Of a stretch of 64,000 nt of DNA, positions 34,016 through 42,585 are shown piece after piece; position 1 is the first letter of the stretch; each line of letters starts with the position of its first letter. The notes under the pieces were generated by a model. That model did not search any database. It was not told where the DNA came from and saw nothing but the letters and a program-made list of their open reading frames with translations. The stretch is from Pirellulales bacterium. GTDB lineage: Bacteria; Planctomycetota; Planctomycetia; Pirellulales; JACPPG01. Location of the stretch: NCBI GenBank assembly GCA_036499395.1, contig DASYDW010000002.1, positions 1 to 64,000 on the forward strand, read 5' to 3'. A program made the translations under genes and the position numbers.

Positions 34016-36052
34016 TCACAGCGCGCGCAAATGTGCGCCGAGTGTCTTTGCCGCCCGGGCGACAATTTCTTCGCGGATGGCATCGGCCCGTTCGCCGGCT
34101 AGCGTGCCTTGCGGGTCGCGCAGCTTGATCGAGAGCAGGATGCTTTTCTTGCCCGCCCCCAGTTTTTCCGCATCTCGATAGGTGTCGCGATAGGCGAGCT
34201 GTTCGAGATTCGGTCCAGCTCCGGCACGCACCACGGCGGCGATCTCGGCCCAGGTGACCTGCTCGTCGACGACCAGGTTCAGATCGCGCTCGATGGCGGG
34301 GAATGTGGCCAGCCGCTCGTACTGCGGGACGAGATTGGCGAGCTTGTCGAGGACGGACAGCTTTAGCTCCGCGACCGTCGACGCTCCGCGCAACTCGAAA
34401 CGGCCTAACCCTTCACGGCTGACCTCGCCCAGGAATCCGAGCCGCTGGCCAGCGACCAGCAACTCGCAGGAACGCGCCGGTTCGAGCAGCGTCGACGCGG
34501 CACCGGTCACCGTTGGGAGCGGCGCGACCTCGAGCGTGGCTTGCCTGTTAAGCCGTGTCACGACGGCTTCGATGACCCCCTTCAACGCGACGAAGTTGCC
34601 GCCGCTGGTGATGGCCAGCATTCGTTCTTCGTCAGGCAGACCTGTGGCGCGCGACAGATAGACGTGCGCCATCTCAAAGAGCTCGATTGTCGGATTCGAA
34701 AGTGTCTCGTTCGTATGCCGCGCGGCCAACAGGCTAGGCACCAGGCTGCGGCGCAGAAAACTGGCCCGGCGCAGAATCGGCATCTGGGTCACCAGCGGCG
34801 CCGCGTCGGTCCAGGGACTGAAGGCGGCAGAGAGGTCTTCCTCGACGACGCTGAGCGTCAGCGCTTCATCAAAGCCGGCCGCAACTAGCACCTGACGCAA
34901 CTGGTCGTGAACCTGGTCCTCGCGACGGCGGGCCGAGGCGGCCATCGGCACGCTGACGTCCTCGGGGATCTCGTCATAGCCGTGAATTCGCGCCACTTCC
35001 TCGACCAGGTCGATCTCGCGCGTCAGGTCAGCGCGCCAACTGGGCGGCACGACCTCGATCTGCGCGGCGTCGGCCTTCAACTCTTTGTTGCCGAGGTCCG
35101 TCAGGATCTGCCGGACGCGGGCAGGTGGAATATCGATGCCCAGGACGCGTTTGAGTTGCGATAGCCGTAGCACGACGGGGGGACGCGCCGGCGGTTTCGT
35201 GCCGACGTCGATCACGCCTGACGCCAGCGTCCCGCCGGCCAGTTCCAGAATCAAACGGCAAGCGCGGCGGCTGGCCCAATCAACCCCTTCGGGATCAAGG
35301 CCACGCTCGAAGCGGAACGATGAATCGCTGTGCAAATTCAAACGTCGCGCGGTGGTACGAATCGACATCGGGTCGAATGCCGCGGCCTCGATCAATACGT
35401 CGCGCGTTTGGTTCGTGACCTCGGTATCGGCGCCCCCCATGACACCGCCGATGCCGATGGCGCGACGGGTGTCGGCAATCACGCAGACGCCAGGGCCGAC
35501 CGCATAGTTGCGATGGTCGATCGCCAGCAGTTGCTCTTCGGCGCGTCCCTCGCGAACGATGATCTCCCGGCTGGTGATGCCGGCGAGATCAAAGGCGTGC
35601 AGCGGCTGACCGCACTCCATCAACACGTAATTCGTAATGTCGACGATGTTGTTGATCGCCGCGATGCCAAGGGTCGCCAGCCGGCCGGTCAGCCAGGCGG
35701 GGCTGGGGGCGACCTTCACACCCTGAATCACGCGGGCCGTGTAGCGTGGGCAGAGTTGCGGGCAGTCGATGCGCACCCTGGCCAGCGTGCCGACTTGCGG
35801 GCCCGTCTCGGGCAGGTCGACCGGCGGCAGCTTCAACTTCTGCTCGAACAGGACGGCCGCCTCGCGCGCGATGCCAATGTGCCCCAGGCAGTCTGGGCGG
35901 TTGCTCGTGATTTCCAGATCGATCGCCAAGTCGCCGCCGACCGCTTTGGTCTCTTCGTGGTTGAGGCCGGCCAGCATCAACCGGCGCGCAAGCTCGGTGT
36001 CCGGCATGTCGAGTTGGACGTACTCTTTCAACCAGTTCCAGGAGACGATCAT
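34016..36052 (-). CDS. pheT: Phenylalanine-tRNA ligase beta subunit (short form)
   Basis: A 678-residue PheT. It begins with the usual SWNWLKEYV and passes at residue ~40 directly into LEITSNRPDCLGHIGIAREAA, so the ~110-residue tRNA-binding (EMAP/OB) domain normally inserted there is missing. The B3/B4 editing region (~100-270), B5 domain (~290-365), core, and a C-terminal ferredoxin-fold anticodon-binding domain (~585-678) are present. With PheS it forms the alpha2-beta2 enzyme. It lies 55 bases downstream of pheS in one operon. Confidence 0.95.
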   Translation of the reverse strand: MIVSWNWLKEYVQLDMPDTELARRLMLAGLNHEETKAVGGDLAIDLEITSNRPDCLGHIGIAREAAVLFEQKLKLPPVDLPETGPQVGTLARVRIDCPQLCPRYTARVIQGVKVAPSPAWLTGRLATLGIAAINNIVDITNYVLMECGQPLHAFDLAGITSREIIVREGRAEEQLLAIDHRNYAVGPGVCVIADTRRAIGIGGVMGGADTEVTNQTRDVLIEAAAFDPMSIRTTARRLNLHSDSSFRFERGLDPEGVDWASRRACRLILELAGGTLASGVIDVGTKPPARPPVVLRLSQLKRVLGIDIPPARVRQILTDLGNKELKADAAQIEVVPPSWRADLTREIDLVEEVARIHGYDEIPEDVSVPMAASARRREDQVHDQLRQVLVAAGFDEALTLSVVEEDLSAAFSPWTDAAPLVTQMPILRRASFLRRSLVPSLLAARHTNETLSNPTIELFEMAHVYLSRATGLPDEERMLAITSGGNFVALKGVIEAVVTRLNRQATLEVAPLPTVTGAASTLLEPARSCELLVAGQRLGFLGEVSREGLGRFELRGASTVAELKLSVLDKLANLVPQYERLATFPAIERDLNLVVDEQVTWAEIAAVVRAGAGPNLEQLAYRDTYRDAEKLGAGKKSILLSIKLRDPQGTLAGERADAIREEIVARAAKTLGAHLRAL

Positions 36053-36107
36053 GGCAAGCTGCGAAATTCGGGAATGATAGTGGCGTCACACGCCGCGGCG
36101 GACGAGG

Positions 36108-37202
36108 TCAAAATTGCTCGAGAAAGCGGACGTCGTTCTTATAGAATTCGCGAATGTCGGTGACGTTGTGACGGCGAGCGCACACGCGCTCGACCCCCAG
36201 GCCAAAGGCGAAGCCGCTCACTTCTTCGGGATCGTAACCGACAGCCGTCAGCACGTTCGGGTCGACCATGCCGGCGCCCCCCATCTCGATCCAGTTGTCG
36301 TTCCAGCTCATGTCGACTTCGACGCTGGGCTCGGTGAACGGAAAGAAGGACGGACGGAAGCGAATGTGTACGTCGCCGCCGAAATAACTGCGGGCGAATA
36401 GCCGCAGCACGCTTTTCAGATCGGCCATCGTTACGTGGCGATCGATCAGCAGCCCTTCGATCTGATGGAACATCGGGTAGTGCGTGGCGTCGGCCGTGTC
36501 AGGGCGATAGACCCGGCCGAGCGAGATGATGCGCACCGGCGGCGGCGTCTTTTCCATGACGCGAATCTGCACCGTGCTGGTCTGGCTGCGCAACAGCAGC
36601 GGTCCGCCCGTGTCGCGGCCAGCGGCCGGTTGTGCGGCAGCCTCCGTCACCTTGCCTGACGGGGCGGGGGCCGTGACGGCGGCCGTGGAGAGATAGAAAT
36701 TTTCGAGCGGGTCGCGCGCCGGATGCGCGGCCGGAATGTTGAGGGCCTGAAAGTTGTGCCACTCGTCCTCGATCTCGGGCCCGCCCGCGGCGCTGAAGCC
36801 GAGCCGGCCCATGATCTCTTTCAGGTGTTCGATCGTCTGCGTGATCGGGTGCAAGTGGCCGAGCCGGATCGCGCGGCCGGGAAGCGTGGCATCGAATTGC
36901 GGGCCGGCGGACGGTCCCCCGCGACCTGCCTGCGATTGATGTTGCTTGAGTCGTAGCTCGGCGGCGGTGAAGGCGGTTTCGAGCGCCTCTTTCACTTCGT
37001 TCAAGCGCTTGCCGGCGGCGGGCTTTTCGGTTTTCTCGACCGTGCCCAACCCCTTTTGCACGTTCTTCAAACGGCCGCTCTTGGCACCGAGGAACTCGAT
37101 CCGCGCGGCCTCGAGCGCCGCGGCATCGGCGGCGGCGGCAAACGCGTTTTCGGCGTCGTTCAGCAGACCATCAAGTTCGGCCACGAATTCAGCGAGAGCC
37201 AT
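36108..37202 (-). CDS. pheS: Phenylalanine-tRNA ligase alpha subunit
   Basis: A 364-residue PheS. An N-terminal coiled coil (~1-95) precedes the class II catalytic core with [19 protein letters not shown], the motif 2 region [22 protein letters not shown], and the motif 3 segment [12 protein letters not shown] ~25-residue Ala/Pro-rich insertion (near residue ~185, [16 protein letters not shown]) before motif 2 is unusual, sitting where a short loop is expected. ATG 37202 gives the standard start; the frame extends ten codons upstream. Confidence 0.95.
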   Translation of the reverse strand: MALAEFVAELDGLLNDAENAFAAAADAAALEAARIEFLGAKSGRLKNVQKGLGTVEKTEKPAAGKRLNEVKEALETAFTAAELRLKQHQSQAGRGGPSAGPQFDATLPGRAIRLGHLHPITQTIEHLKEIMGRLGFSAAGGPEIEDEWHNFQALNIPAAHPARDPLENFYLSTAAVTAPAPSGKVTEAAAQPAAGRDTGGPLLLRSQTSTVQIRVMEKTPPPVRIISLGRVYRPDTADATHYPMFHQIEGLLIDRHVTMADLKSVLRLFARSYFGGDVHIRFRPSFFPFTEPSVEVDMSWNDNWIEMGGAGMVDPNVLTAVGYDPEEVSGFAFGLGVERVCARRHNVTDIREFYKNDVRFLEQF

Positions 37203-37546
37203 GTTGCGATAGACACGGGGCCATCGATGCAAAAACTAGCCAGCAGCGTAACCGCCGGGCGAGAAACGTGACAGAGCTATTGGTGCAGTCGCCTTGGAGT
37301 AGGATGCACTGTGTGCACCATGAACCGAGGTTTGGGCATTGGTGCCCACTACGAAGCGACAGTACGATCGGTTCCGGTGTCGTGCTTTTTCGCCATCAGG
37401 CGAATAGCACGCCGAATCTGAAGCGCGGTACACAATCGCCTGTAGTCCGAGACACCGCAGCAGGCGCACGGGTGCGCGCAGCACCTCGCGTTTTGTCACC
37501 CGAGACCGTTCAATTGCAACGTCTGGAAACCGCCGATCGATCGTGA
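37203..37546. other. Gap between rplT and pheS with repeat copy C
   Basis: This carries a partial GTAGGGTGC-type pair (37299-37319 and the shortened right arm 37341-37353). No attenuator with Phe codons or T-box was recognised. The gap is long for a translation operon, so pheST may have its own promoter. Confidence 0.5.
37299..37353. repeat. GTAGGGTGC-type inverted repeat pair, copy C (decayed)
   Basis: The left arm (37299-37319) has GTAGGATGCACT with a complementary GTGTGCACC. After a 21-base spacer starting ATGAACC, the right arm keeps GGTGCCCAC and TACGA but lacks the nine bases between, compared with copy B. It is a decayed member of the family. Confidence 0.6.
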
Positions 37547-37906
37547 TCAGGCAGCTTGCAGGACAGCCTTGACCTGGGCCACGACGGCGTCGAAGCCGGC
37601 GGGATCGGCGATGGCCATTTCCGAGAGCGACTTGCGATCGAGCCCGATCTTGGCCTTTTCCAGGCCGTGGATGAACTCGCTATAGCGCAGGCCGCGTTCG
37701 CGGACGGCAGCATTGATGCGGATGATCCACAAGCGGCGGAAGTCACGCTTGCGGACGCGGCGATCGCGGAAGGCGTAAACGCCGGCGCGAACCAACGTTT
37801 CCTTGGCTGTACGCAGCAGCTTGCCGCGGCCGCCGCGGAAACCCTTGACCTTCTTGAAGAGGCGCTTCTTCGCTTGCGTGCGAGCGGCGCCTTTGGTCGT
37901 CCTCAT
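37547..37906 (-). CDS. rplT: 50S ribosomal protein L20
   Basis: A 119-residue L20, binding 23S rRNA early in 50S assembly and often repressing its own operon. The basic N-terminal helix, [15 protein letters not shown] and the [15 protein letters not shown] segment are typical, and length is normal. It lies 195 bases downstream of rpmI; that gap holds a GTAGGGTGC-type repeat instead of an L20-binding structure that I can see. Confidence 0.97.
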   Translation of the reverse strand: MRTTKGAARTQAKKRLFKKVKGFRGGRGKLLRTAKETLVRAGVYAFRDRRVRKRDFRRLWIIRINAAVRERGLRYSEFIHGLEKAKIGLDRKSLSEMAIADPAGFDAVVAQVKAVLQAA

Positions 37907-38046
37907 GGCAGTCGACTCCTAAGTCTCACGCTTTCAAGGCCTTCCCTGCTTAAGAGGGAATGTTTGTTGCCCGGCGTGGTGTTTTAATTTTTTCGAACGT
38001 GAGTGGTTTGTCGTTTCTCCACTCTTACCGATGGTTAGTAGCATCT

Positions 38047-38088
38047 GGTGCCCACAGGGCACCCTACAACCTGTGCCCCTCGGGCACC
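38047..38088. repeat. GTAGGGTGC-type right arm plus palindrome, copy D
   Basis: GGTGCCCACAGGGCACCC followed by TACAAC (38047-38067) equals the right arm of copy B, and the next bases (GTGCCCCTCGGGCACC, 38073-38088) form a second palindrome also seen after copy B. There is no matching left arm, so it is a half element between rpmI and rplT. Confidence 0.65.
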
Positions 38089-38101
38089 TTGCAACATCAA
38101 A

Positions 38102-38305
38102 CTAGTAGCTGTAGCCGCGGAGCGCTTCTTTGATCCGCGTGGCTTCCATAGGAGCCAAGGTCCGGGTACCACGCAGCTTACGGCGGCGCTTCTTGCTGAT
38201 GTGCGTCGCCAAGTGGCTGGTGCCGGTGCCGCGGTGCATGACCTTGCCGGTGGCGGTCACGCGGAACCGCTTCTTCGAACCCTTGTGTGTTTTTTGCTTT
38301 GGCAT
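38102..38305 (-). CDS. rpmI: 50S ribosomal protein L35
   Basis: A 67-residue L35. The start PKQKTHKGSKKRFRVT and the KKRRRKLRGT segment are typical of the family, and size is normal. In most bacteria infC precedes rpmI; here the upstream gene is a divergent small membrane protein, so infC is detached. Confidence 0.96.
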   Translation of the reverse strand: MPKQKTHKGSKKRFRVTATGKVMHRGTGTSHLATHISKKRRRKLRGTRTLAPMEATRIKEALRGYSY

Positions 38306-38464
38306 GGCTTTGATTCCACCCAGGGGGCGGCAAGTTGGCGATAAAGGAAACCGCGATTATAGGGGAAACCGGCCGGCCGTCAAAGAGGGTAAAAACGGGC
38401 GGAAGGTCGCTCGGCCCTGCGAATCGCCGTCGGCCGGAAGTCGTCCCCGCGATAGAATCTCGAC

Positions 38465-38692
38465 GTGACATATCCCTCGCTGCAATTCGGACTTCGGTCG
38501 GTCGTTGCATTGATAACCGTGGCGGCGATCTCGGCAGCGATATCTGCTCCGTACGTGAGAGGATGGCTCTCGGAGGAGCAAGAGGCGGAATGGATCCCAT
38601 TGCCCAAGACTCGATGTAGCTTCCACAATCCGCCACCGCCACCGCCACCGCCGAACATGAACAACGTCGAATACTATCGATCATCACCATGA
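38465..38692 (+). CDS. Small planctomycete membrane protein with proline run
   Basis: A 75-residue protein: SLQFGLRSVVALITVAAISAA is a membrane anchor with the Q-F-G-L/R start shared with the genes at 39187, 41535 and 62811. The tail has a run of eight prolines encoded by CCACCG repeats (about 38628-38654), then NMNNVEYYRSSP. Function unknown. The proline run could be a spacer or change in length by slippage. It diverges from rpmI. Confidence 0.65.
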   Translation: MTYPSLQFGLRSVVALITVAAISAAISAPYVRGWLSEEQEAEWIPLPKTRCSFHNPPPPPPPPNMNNVEYYRSSP

Positions 38693-38779
38693 CCCGCGAC
38701 CACCTGCACCACTCCGCCCCCGACGCAAACGCCCCTCGAATGGTAGCCGACGTCTAAAAACGTCGCGGTCAGCCCGGGT

Positions 38780-39187
38780 TTAATCGAAGTTCGGCGTGCT
38801 GACGCTGGTCGTCGATCCTGTCGGCGTCGCGATATGGTGAACCGCGGCGATCTTAGCGTCCGGGAAGAGCCGCTGCGCCTCTCGCAACTGATCGATGTCA
38901 CGCGTCGTGAGCGTCGATTCCGATGTCGCCTCGCAAATGACAAACATGCAGCGGTCAACGCGCTCGTTGAACAGCCCCAGCAAGCCGGGCGGCGAGGGCA
39001 TATCTGCGAACGACACTGCCACACCCCGCGCTTCTGCCGCTCGCTGCTGCTGGGCAGCGAAAGCTTGGCGCTCGTGCATCCAATTAACGTCGCGGGCAAG
39101 AAACGCGGCGAAAATCGTCACCGCGACCAGCATCGTCCCCAACCCGAACTGAAGTCCGCGGCGGCGCGTGGATGATGCGGTGTGCAT
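38780..39187 (-). CDS. Small membrane-anchored protein of the QFGL type
   Basis: A 135-residue protein with an N-terminal anchor (LQFGLGTMLVAVTIFAAFLA) and a soluble C-terminal part that ends in STPNFD. The C-terminal domain (FNERVDRCMFVICEAT, EAQRLFPDAKIAAVH) looks like a small alpha/beta fold. Its ATG 39187 was chosen because the upstream frame overlaps the Cys-rich gene. No family recognised. It lies downstream of the Cys-rich gene's terminator, so it is transcribed separately. Confidence 0.7.
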   Translation of the reverse strand: MHTASSTRRRGLQFGLGTMLVAVTIFAAFLARDVNWMHERQAFAAQQQRAAEARGVAVSFADMPSPPGLLGLFNERVDRCMFVICEATSESTLTTRDIDQLREAQRLFPDAKIAAVHHIATPTGSTTSVSTPNFD

Positions 39188-39224
39188 GGTTTGAGTTTCC
39201 GATTTTGCCAGGCAGCCGTAAAGC

Positions 39225-39261
39225 AAAAAAGCCGCCCCCGAGGCGTTACCTCGGGGGCGGC
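39225..39261 (-). terminator. Rho-independent terminator of the Cys-rich gene
   Basis: A perfect 13-base-pair stem (39231-39243 with 39249-39261), five-base loop, followed on the minus strand by T6 (plus-strand A run 39225-39230). It begins 23 bases beyond the stop of the gene at 39285. It is among the strongest intrinsic terminators in the window. Confidence 0.88.
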
Positions 39262-39284
39262 CGAATCGTACGTCAATTAACCAC

Positions 39285-39674
39285 TTAACTGCGGGCTGCT
39301 TTGCACTCCTTGGCGCACTTGCGGCACGTCTCGGCGCACATCTTGCAACAGTCCTTGTCGGACTTCTCGCACATTTCGGCGCACTCGTTGCACATCTTCT
39401 CGCACAGCACGCACGTATCGTACGCCAGCGGCGACCCTGACTCGCAGAGTGCGGCGCAGGCCAGGCAGAAGTGGTGGCACGCCTCGCACTTCTTGGCGCA
39501 TTTCGGATTGTCCTTCTTGCAGCAATCCTCGCAGTTTTTACAGACCTCGGCGCAGGAACGGCACGACTTTGCACAAGCGTCCGAAACCTTGCCCGCGGCT
39601 TGCGCGGTACCAACAAAGGCCAGGCTGCCAGCAAACGTAGCTAATAGAACCAGTAGTGAACGACGATTGGTCAT
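39285..39674 (-). CDS. Exported Cys-rich four-helix copper-binding protein
   Basis: A 129-residue protein: a Sec signal peptide (LLVLLATFAGSLAFVGTAQA) followed by ~100 residues with 24 cysteines, mostly spaced CxxC, CxxxC and CxxxxxxC on helices (CRSCAEVCKNCEDCC, CEACHHFCLACAALC, CNECAEMCEKSDKDCC). This is the DUF326 / copper-storage-protein pattern, in which cysteines line a four-helix bundle and hold Cu(I). Csp1 has 13 cysteines, so 24 is high. Its own terminator follows. A second exported Cys-rich gene lies just upstream. Confidence 0.85.
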   Translation of the reverse strand: MTNRRSLLVLLATFAGSLAFVGTAQAAGKVSDACAKSCRSCAEVCKNCEDCCKKDNPKCAKKCEACHHFCLACAALCESGSPLAYDTCVLCEKMCNECAEMCEKSDKDCCKMCAETCRKCAKECKAARS

Positions 39675-39749
39675 GGGTAATGTTCCCAGGGAAAGATAAT
39701 GCTGCTAACGCAGCGGTTCAGCGAACGACGAACGCGCGCAGCGCCATCA

Positions 39750-40127
39750 TCAATTCAGCCAGCGGCACAGCCGGGGCCGAATGTCGTTCGTGGGGAGAAT
39801 GATATTGGCAAGAAAATGCGGCGCATCGCTCGGCGCCGATAGAGTCACTGGTAGCGTGAAGATAACTGCGACTGCGCCAGACTGTTCAATCTCCGGCGAT
39901 TTTGCTAATTGCGCACGGGGATCATTGCATTGGCACTTGCACGGGCGCTGTTTCGCGGGCGCGTGGCTGGCGGCTTTGCAACCGCAACATGATTCGTGCG
40001 TGGCCGGCGACGCTTTGCAGGCCGCGCAACATTCGGTCGGCAGAAAGGGAATCGCGCAACACCAGCGGGGCGGAAGCAAAAGCACGCCCACGACCAACAG
40101 CAGCGTTGCGGTTCTTAATTGACGCAC
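39750..40127 (-). CDS. Exported Cys-rich protein, unrecognised
   Basis: A 125-residue protein with a signal peptide (TATLLLVVGVLLLPP) and 12 cysteines in four clusters (WCC, ECCAACK, SCCGCK, CKCQC), the last near residue 70. The clusters suggest metal binding. The remaining C-terminal half is hydrophobic beta-rich (AVAVIFTLPVTLSAP). It lies 75 bases upstream of the copper-type gene in the same direction, so the two probably form one operon. I know no family name. Confidence 0.75.
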   Translation of the reverse strand: MRQLRTATLLLVVGVLLLPPRWCCAIPFLPTECCAACKASPATHESCCGCKAASHAPAKQRPCKCQCNDPRAQLAKSPEIEQSGAVAVIFTLPVTLSAPSDAPHFLANIILPTNDIRPRLCRWLN

Positions 40128-40243
40128 GGCAGCAGTCTCCCTCGTCTGATTTGACTATACCTCGCCCGTTTGGGCGAGCCAATATCAAGGGATTTTCGAC
40201 GAGTTTTGCATTGCCGACTTTTGCCGGAATGCCGGGGCGCGTG

Positions 40244-41149
40244 TTACTCGAGCGGTAATATTAAATCCTCGATTTCGCGTGCAGCTTCATCGGCGGCGAA
40301 GATGGGGGCCGCACGATGGCGCGCGGCGACGGCGTCGGCCTCGCGTCCCGCTAGCGAATACATATTCGCCAGGCTTTCCAAGGTCGTCGCCACGAAGATG
40401 TGTTTCGGGTCGCGAGCCTCGACGATGGTGATAGCCCGCTTGTAAGCGGGCTCGGCCTCGTCGTACTTCTTTTGATCCGTACAGGCGTTGCCTAGCTCTA
40501 CCAGGGCGAACCATCGCGCCGAGTCGTCGGGCGTGGGCGACTTGTCTTGAACGGCGAGGATCTTGCGGCAGAGCCGCTCGGCCGCATCGGGTTTGCGCTG
40601 AGCTCTGCACGCAATGATCCAGTGTTGCAGGTTTGCGACGGCTCCAGGATCGTCCTCGCCTATGGTTTTGGCGAAGATGTCGTCGGCGCGGGCGAAGAAT
40701 TCATTCGCTTTGTCGTGATTGCCCAAAGCCGTCTGCGCGTCGGCACGATCGGCGAGGCACATCGCGACAGTTGGATGCACGGCGCCTTTCGCCTTTTCGA
40801 GAATCGCTTGCGCGCGGTCGAGCAGCGCGTCTGCCTCGGGGTACTTTTCCTGGGCCTTGTTCACCGCGGCCAGAAAGTAAACGCTGCGCCCGACCTCGGC
40901 GTCGTCGGGCCCTAGCGCTTTCTCATACAATTTCACGGCGTCTTCGGCCGGCTGCTCGGCCTCGGCAAATTTGCCCCGAGCGAATAATTCCTCAACGCGG
41001 CTACGTAACAGCGACGCCTTTTCTAGTTCGACTTGCCGGTCGTTTGGTTGTGGTTCGCCGGCAGGGCACCAGCCCACCGCCCCGAGAGTGAACACGGCCA
41101 CGATCAGCAGGAGGCGCACTGATCCAAAAGTTGATTTTGTGTGGCTCAT
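40244..41149 (-). CDS. Exported tetratricopeptide-repeat protein
   Basis: A 301-residue protein with a signal peptide or anchor (LLLIVAVFTLGAVGWCPAG), then about five TPRs of the 42-residue type (LYEKALGPDDAEVGRSVYFLA, AQAILEKAKGAVHPTV). Such NB-ARC-type TPRs mediate protein contacts. ATG 41149 overlaps the stop of the upstream QFGL-type gene (ATGA), so translation is coupled. Function unknown. Confidence 0.8.
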   Translation of the reverse strand: MSHTKSTFGSVRLLLIVAVFTLGAVGWCPAGEPQPNDRQVELEKASLLRSRVEELFARGKFAEAEQPAEDAVKLYEKALGPDDAEVGRSVYFLAAVNKAQEKYPEADALLDRAQAILEKAKGAVHPTVAMCLADRADAQTALGNHDKANEFFARADDIFAKTIGEDDPGAVANLQHWIIACRAQRKPDAAERLCRKILAVQDKSPTPDDSARWFALVELGNACTDQKKYDEAEPAYKRAITIVEARDPKHIFVATTLESLANMYSLAGREADAVAARHRAAPIFAADEAAREIEDLILPLE

Positions 41150-41535
41150 CGTGGTTCCGATGCAATGTGACGGTTGCTGGCCACGGGTGTCGGGGGCCAG
41201 ATGTGCGCTTCGGGAAAGTTTTTCTTCACCGTGCGGAAGTCGTCCTGCGAGAAGTTGGGGGGCGGCAGATAGATCGTGCCGACCGCTCGATCGCCCAGCC
41301 ATTGGCGAAACGAAGAGACCCGCCCGCCCGCTGCGCCGTCGCTGACCAATTCGGCGGCCGCGTAAACCGAACCGCCGCGGGCCGTGATATCGTCGGCCAG
41401 TGCGTTGCGCGTGCGGACCAGGTGCATCTGCCAGACGAACGACGCCGCGATCAGGGCTACGAGCGCCGTGCCGACCAGCAGGGCGCCGAGGCCGAATTGC
41501 GGTTTGCGCCAGCGGATATGCGAGACGAGGGTCAT
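41146..41535 (-). CDS. QFGL-type membrane-anchored protein coupled to a TPR gene
   Basis: A 129-residue protein: RKPQFGLGALLVGTALVALIAASF is a membrane anchor of the QFGL type, and the soluble part (IYLPPPNFSQDDFRTVKKNF) is of unknown fold. The frame is open to a GTG at 41664. ATG 41535 is preferred because relatives in this window start about ten residues before the Q-F-G-L. The stop shares four bases (ATGA) with the TPR gene's start. Confidence 0.7.
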   Translation of the reverse strand: MTLVSHIRWRKPQFGLGALLVGTALVALIAASFVWQMHLVRTRNALADDITARGGSVYAAAELVSDGAAGGRVSSFRQWLGDRAVGTIYLPPPNFSQDDFRTVKKNFPEAHIWPPTPVASNRHIASEPR

Positions 41536-41781
41536 CCTCTTAATTCTAATCAACGCGTGACGCCGCAGAATGCGGTTATCTGACGTCTGTTCGACGCGGG
41601 CCGATCCGCCCGGCGGTGTCGGTCCTTGCGGTTCGGGCAGTTTCTCGGGGGTTGAACGTGCCACTCGCGTCGCCCCGGCGGCGGGTCTAGGATGGACCGA
41701 TGTCGGGGCCGTATCATTAATGCCCCGGTCGTGATGCGGCCCCCGATTCGCGATTCTTCATCGGGAGAAAAGGAGTTCTGC

Positions 41782-42558
41782 GTGCGCCTGCCCTGCTTCA
41801 AGCTCTTGATCGTGGTGGTTGGCTGGTGGCTGCTGGCTGTCTTCGCCGGACCGGCGCGCGGGCAAAACGCCATCGCCGAGACGCCATCCGCCGCACCGTC
41901 GGCCGATACGGCGCGGGATGAACCGCTGCCGGCTCCTTTGCAGTCCTATAAAGGGCGCGGGATTGCGCCATACATGACGTTTCACGGCGCCGATTGGCTG
42001 GTGCGCAAAGAGCGGCAGAGCGAAGAAGATTGCACGCAGTTGATCAAGGCCTTGAAGATCAAGCCGGGGCAAACCGTGTGCGACATGGGATGCGGCAATG
42101 GCTTTTACACGCTGCGCATGGCCCGGCAGGTGGGCGAGCGGGGCAAGGTGCTGGCCGTGGATATTCAGCCCGAGATGTTGAGCCTGCTCGACAAGCAATT
42201 GAAGGGTAAGAAGATCAAGAATGTCCAACCGGTCCTGAGCACGCCGATCGATCCGAGCCTGCCCGAGGGGAAGGTAGATCTGATTTTGATCGTGGATGTG
42301 TACCACGAATTCTCTTACCCGGAACAAATGCTGCAGGCGATGCGCAAGAGCCTGGCCCCCGGCGGGCGGATCGCGCTGGCGGAATTTCGGCTCGAAGATC
42401 CGACGGTGCCGATCAAGCTGGAACACAAGATGACGAAGGATCAGATCTTGAAAGAGTACCAGCCGAACGGGTTCAAGCTGGTCGAGCAATACGACGAGCT
42501 GCCGTGGCAGCATTTGATGTTCTTCGAACGGGACGACGCGGCGGAGAAGGGGGAGTAA
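41782..42558 (+). CDS. Exported SAM-dependent methyltransferase-like protein
   Basis: A 258-residue Rossmann-fold methyltransferase (COG4798-like) with motif I as VCDMGCGNGFYTLRMA, motif II VLAVDIQPEML and motif IV VDLILIVDVYHEF. The unusual point is a clear N-terminal signal peptide (FKLLIVVVGWWLLAVFAGPARG). If real, it places the enzyme outside the inner membrane where SAM is not known to exist, so it may act on another ligand or be an anchored cytoplasmic enzyme. GTG 41782 is chosen for the AAGGAG six bases upstream. It converges on the sirtuin gene. Confidence 0.85.
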   Translation: MRLPCFKLLIVVVGWWLLAVFAGPARGQNAIAETPSAAPSADTARDEPLPAPLQSYKGRGIAPYMTFHGADWLVRKERQSEEDCTQLIKALKIKPGQTVCDMGCGNGFYTLRMARQVGERGKVLAVDIQPEMLSLLDKQLKGKKIKNVQPVLSTPIDPSLPEGKVDLILIVDVYHEFSYPEQMLQAMRKSLAPGGRIALAEFRLEDPTVPIKLEHKMTKDQILKEYQPNGFKLVEQYDELPWQHLMFFERDDAAEKGE

Positions 42559-42585
42559 TTCTCTGCACGCGTCGCATCGCAAAAT

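Noticed and set aside
37203-38464. infC or an L20-autoregulation leader near rpmI-rplT
   Set aside because: No translation initiation factor 3 frame lies in the 160 bases upstream of rpmI, and the gap before rplT is filled by a dispersed repeat and not by a recognisable L20 site.
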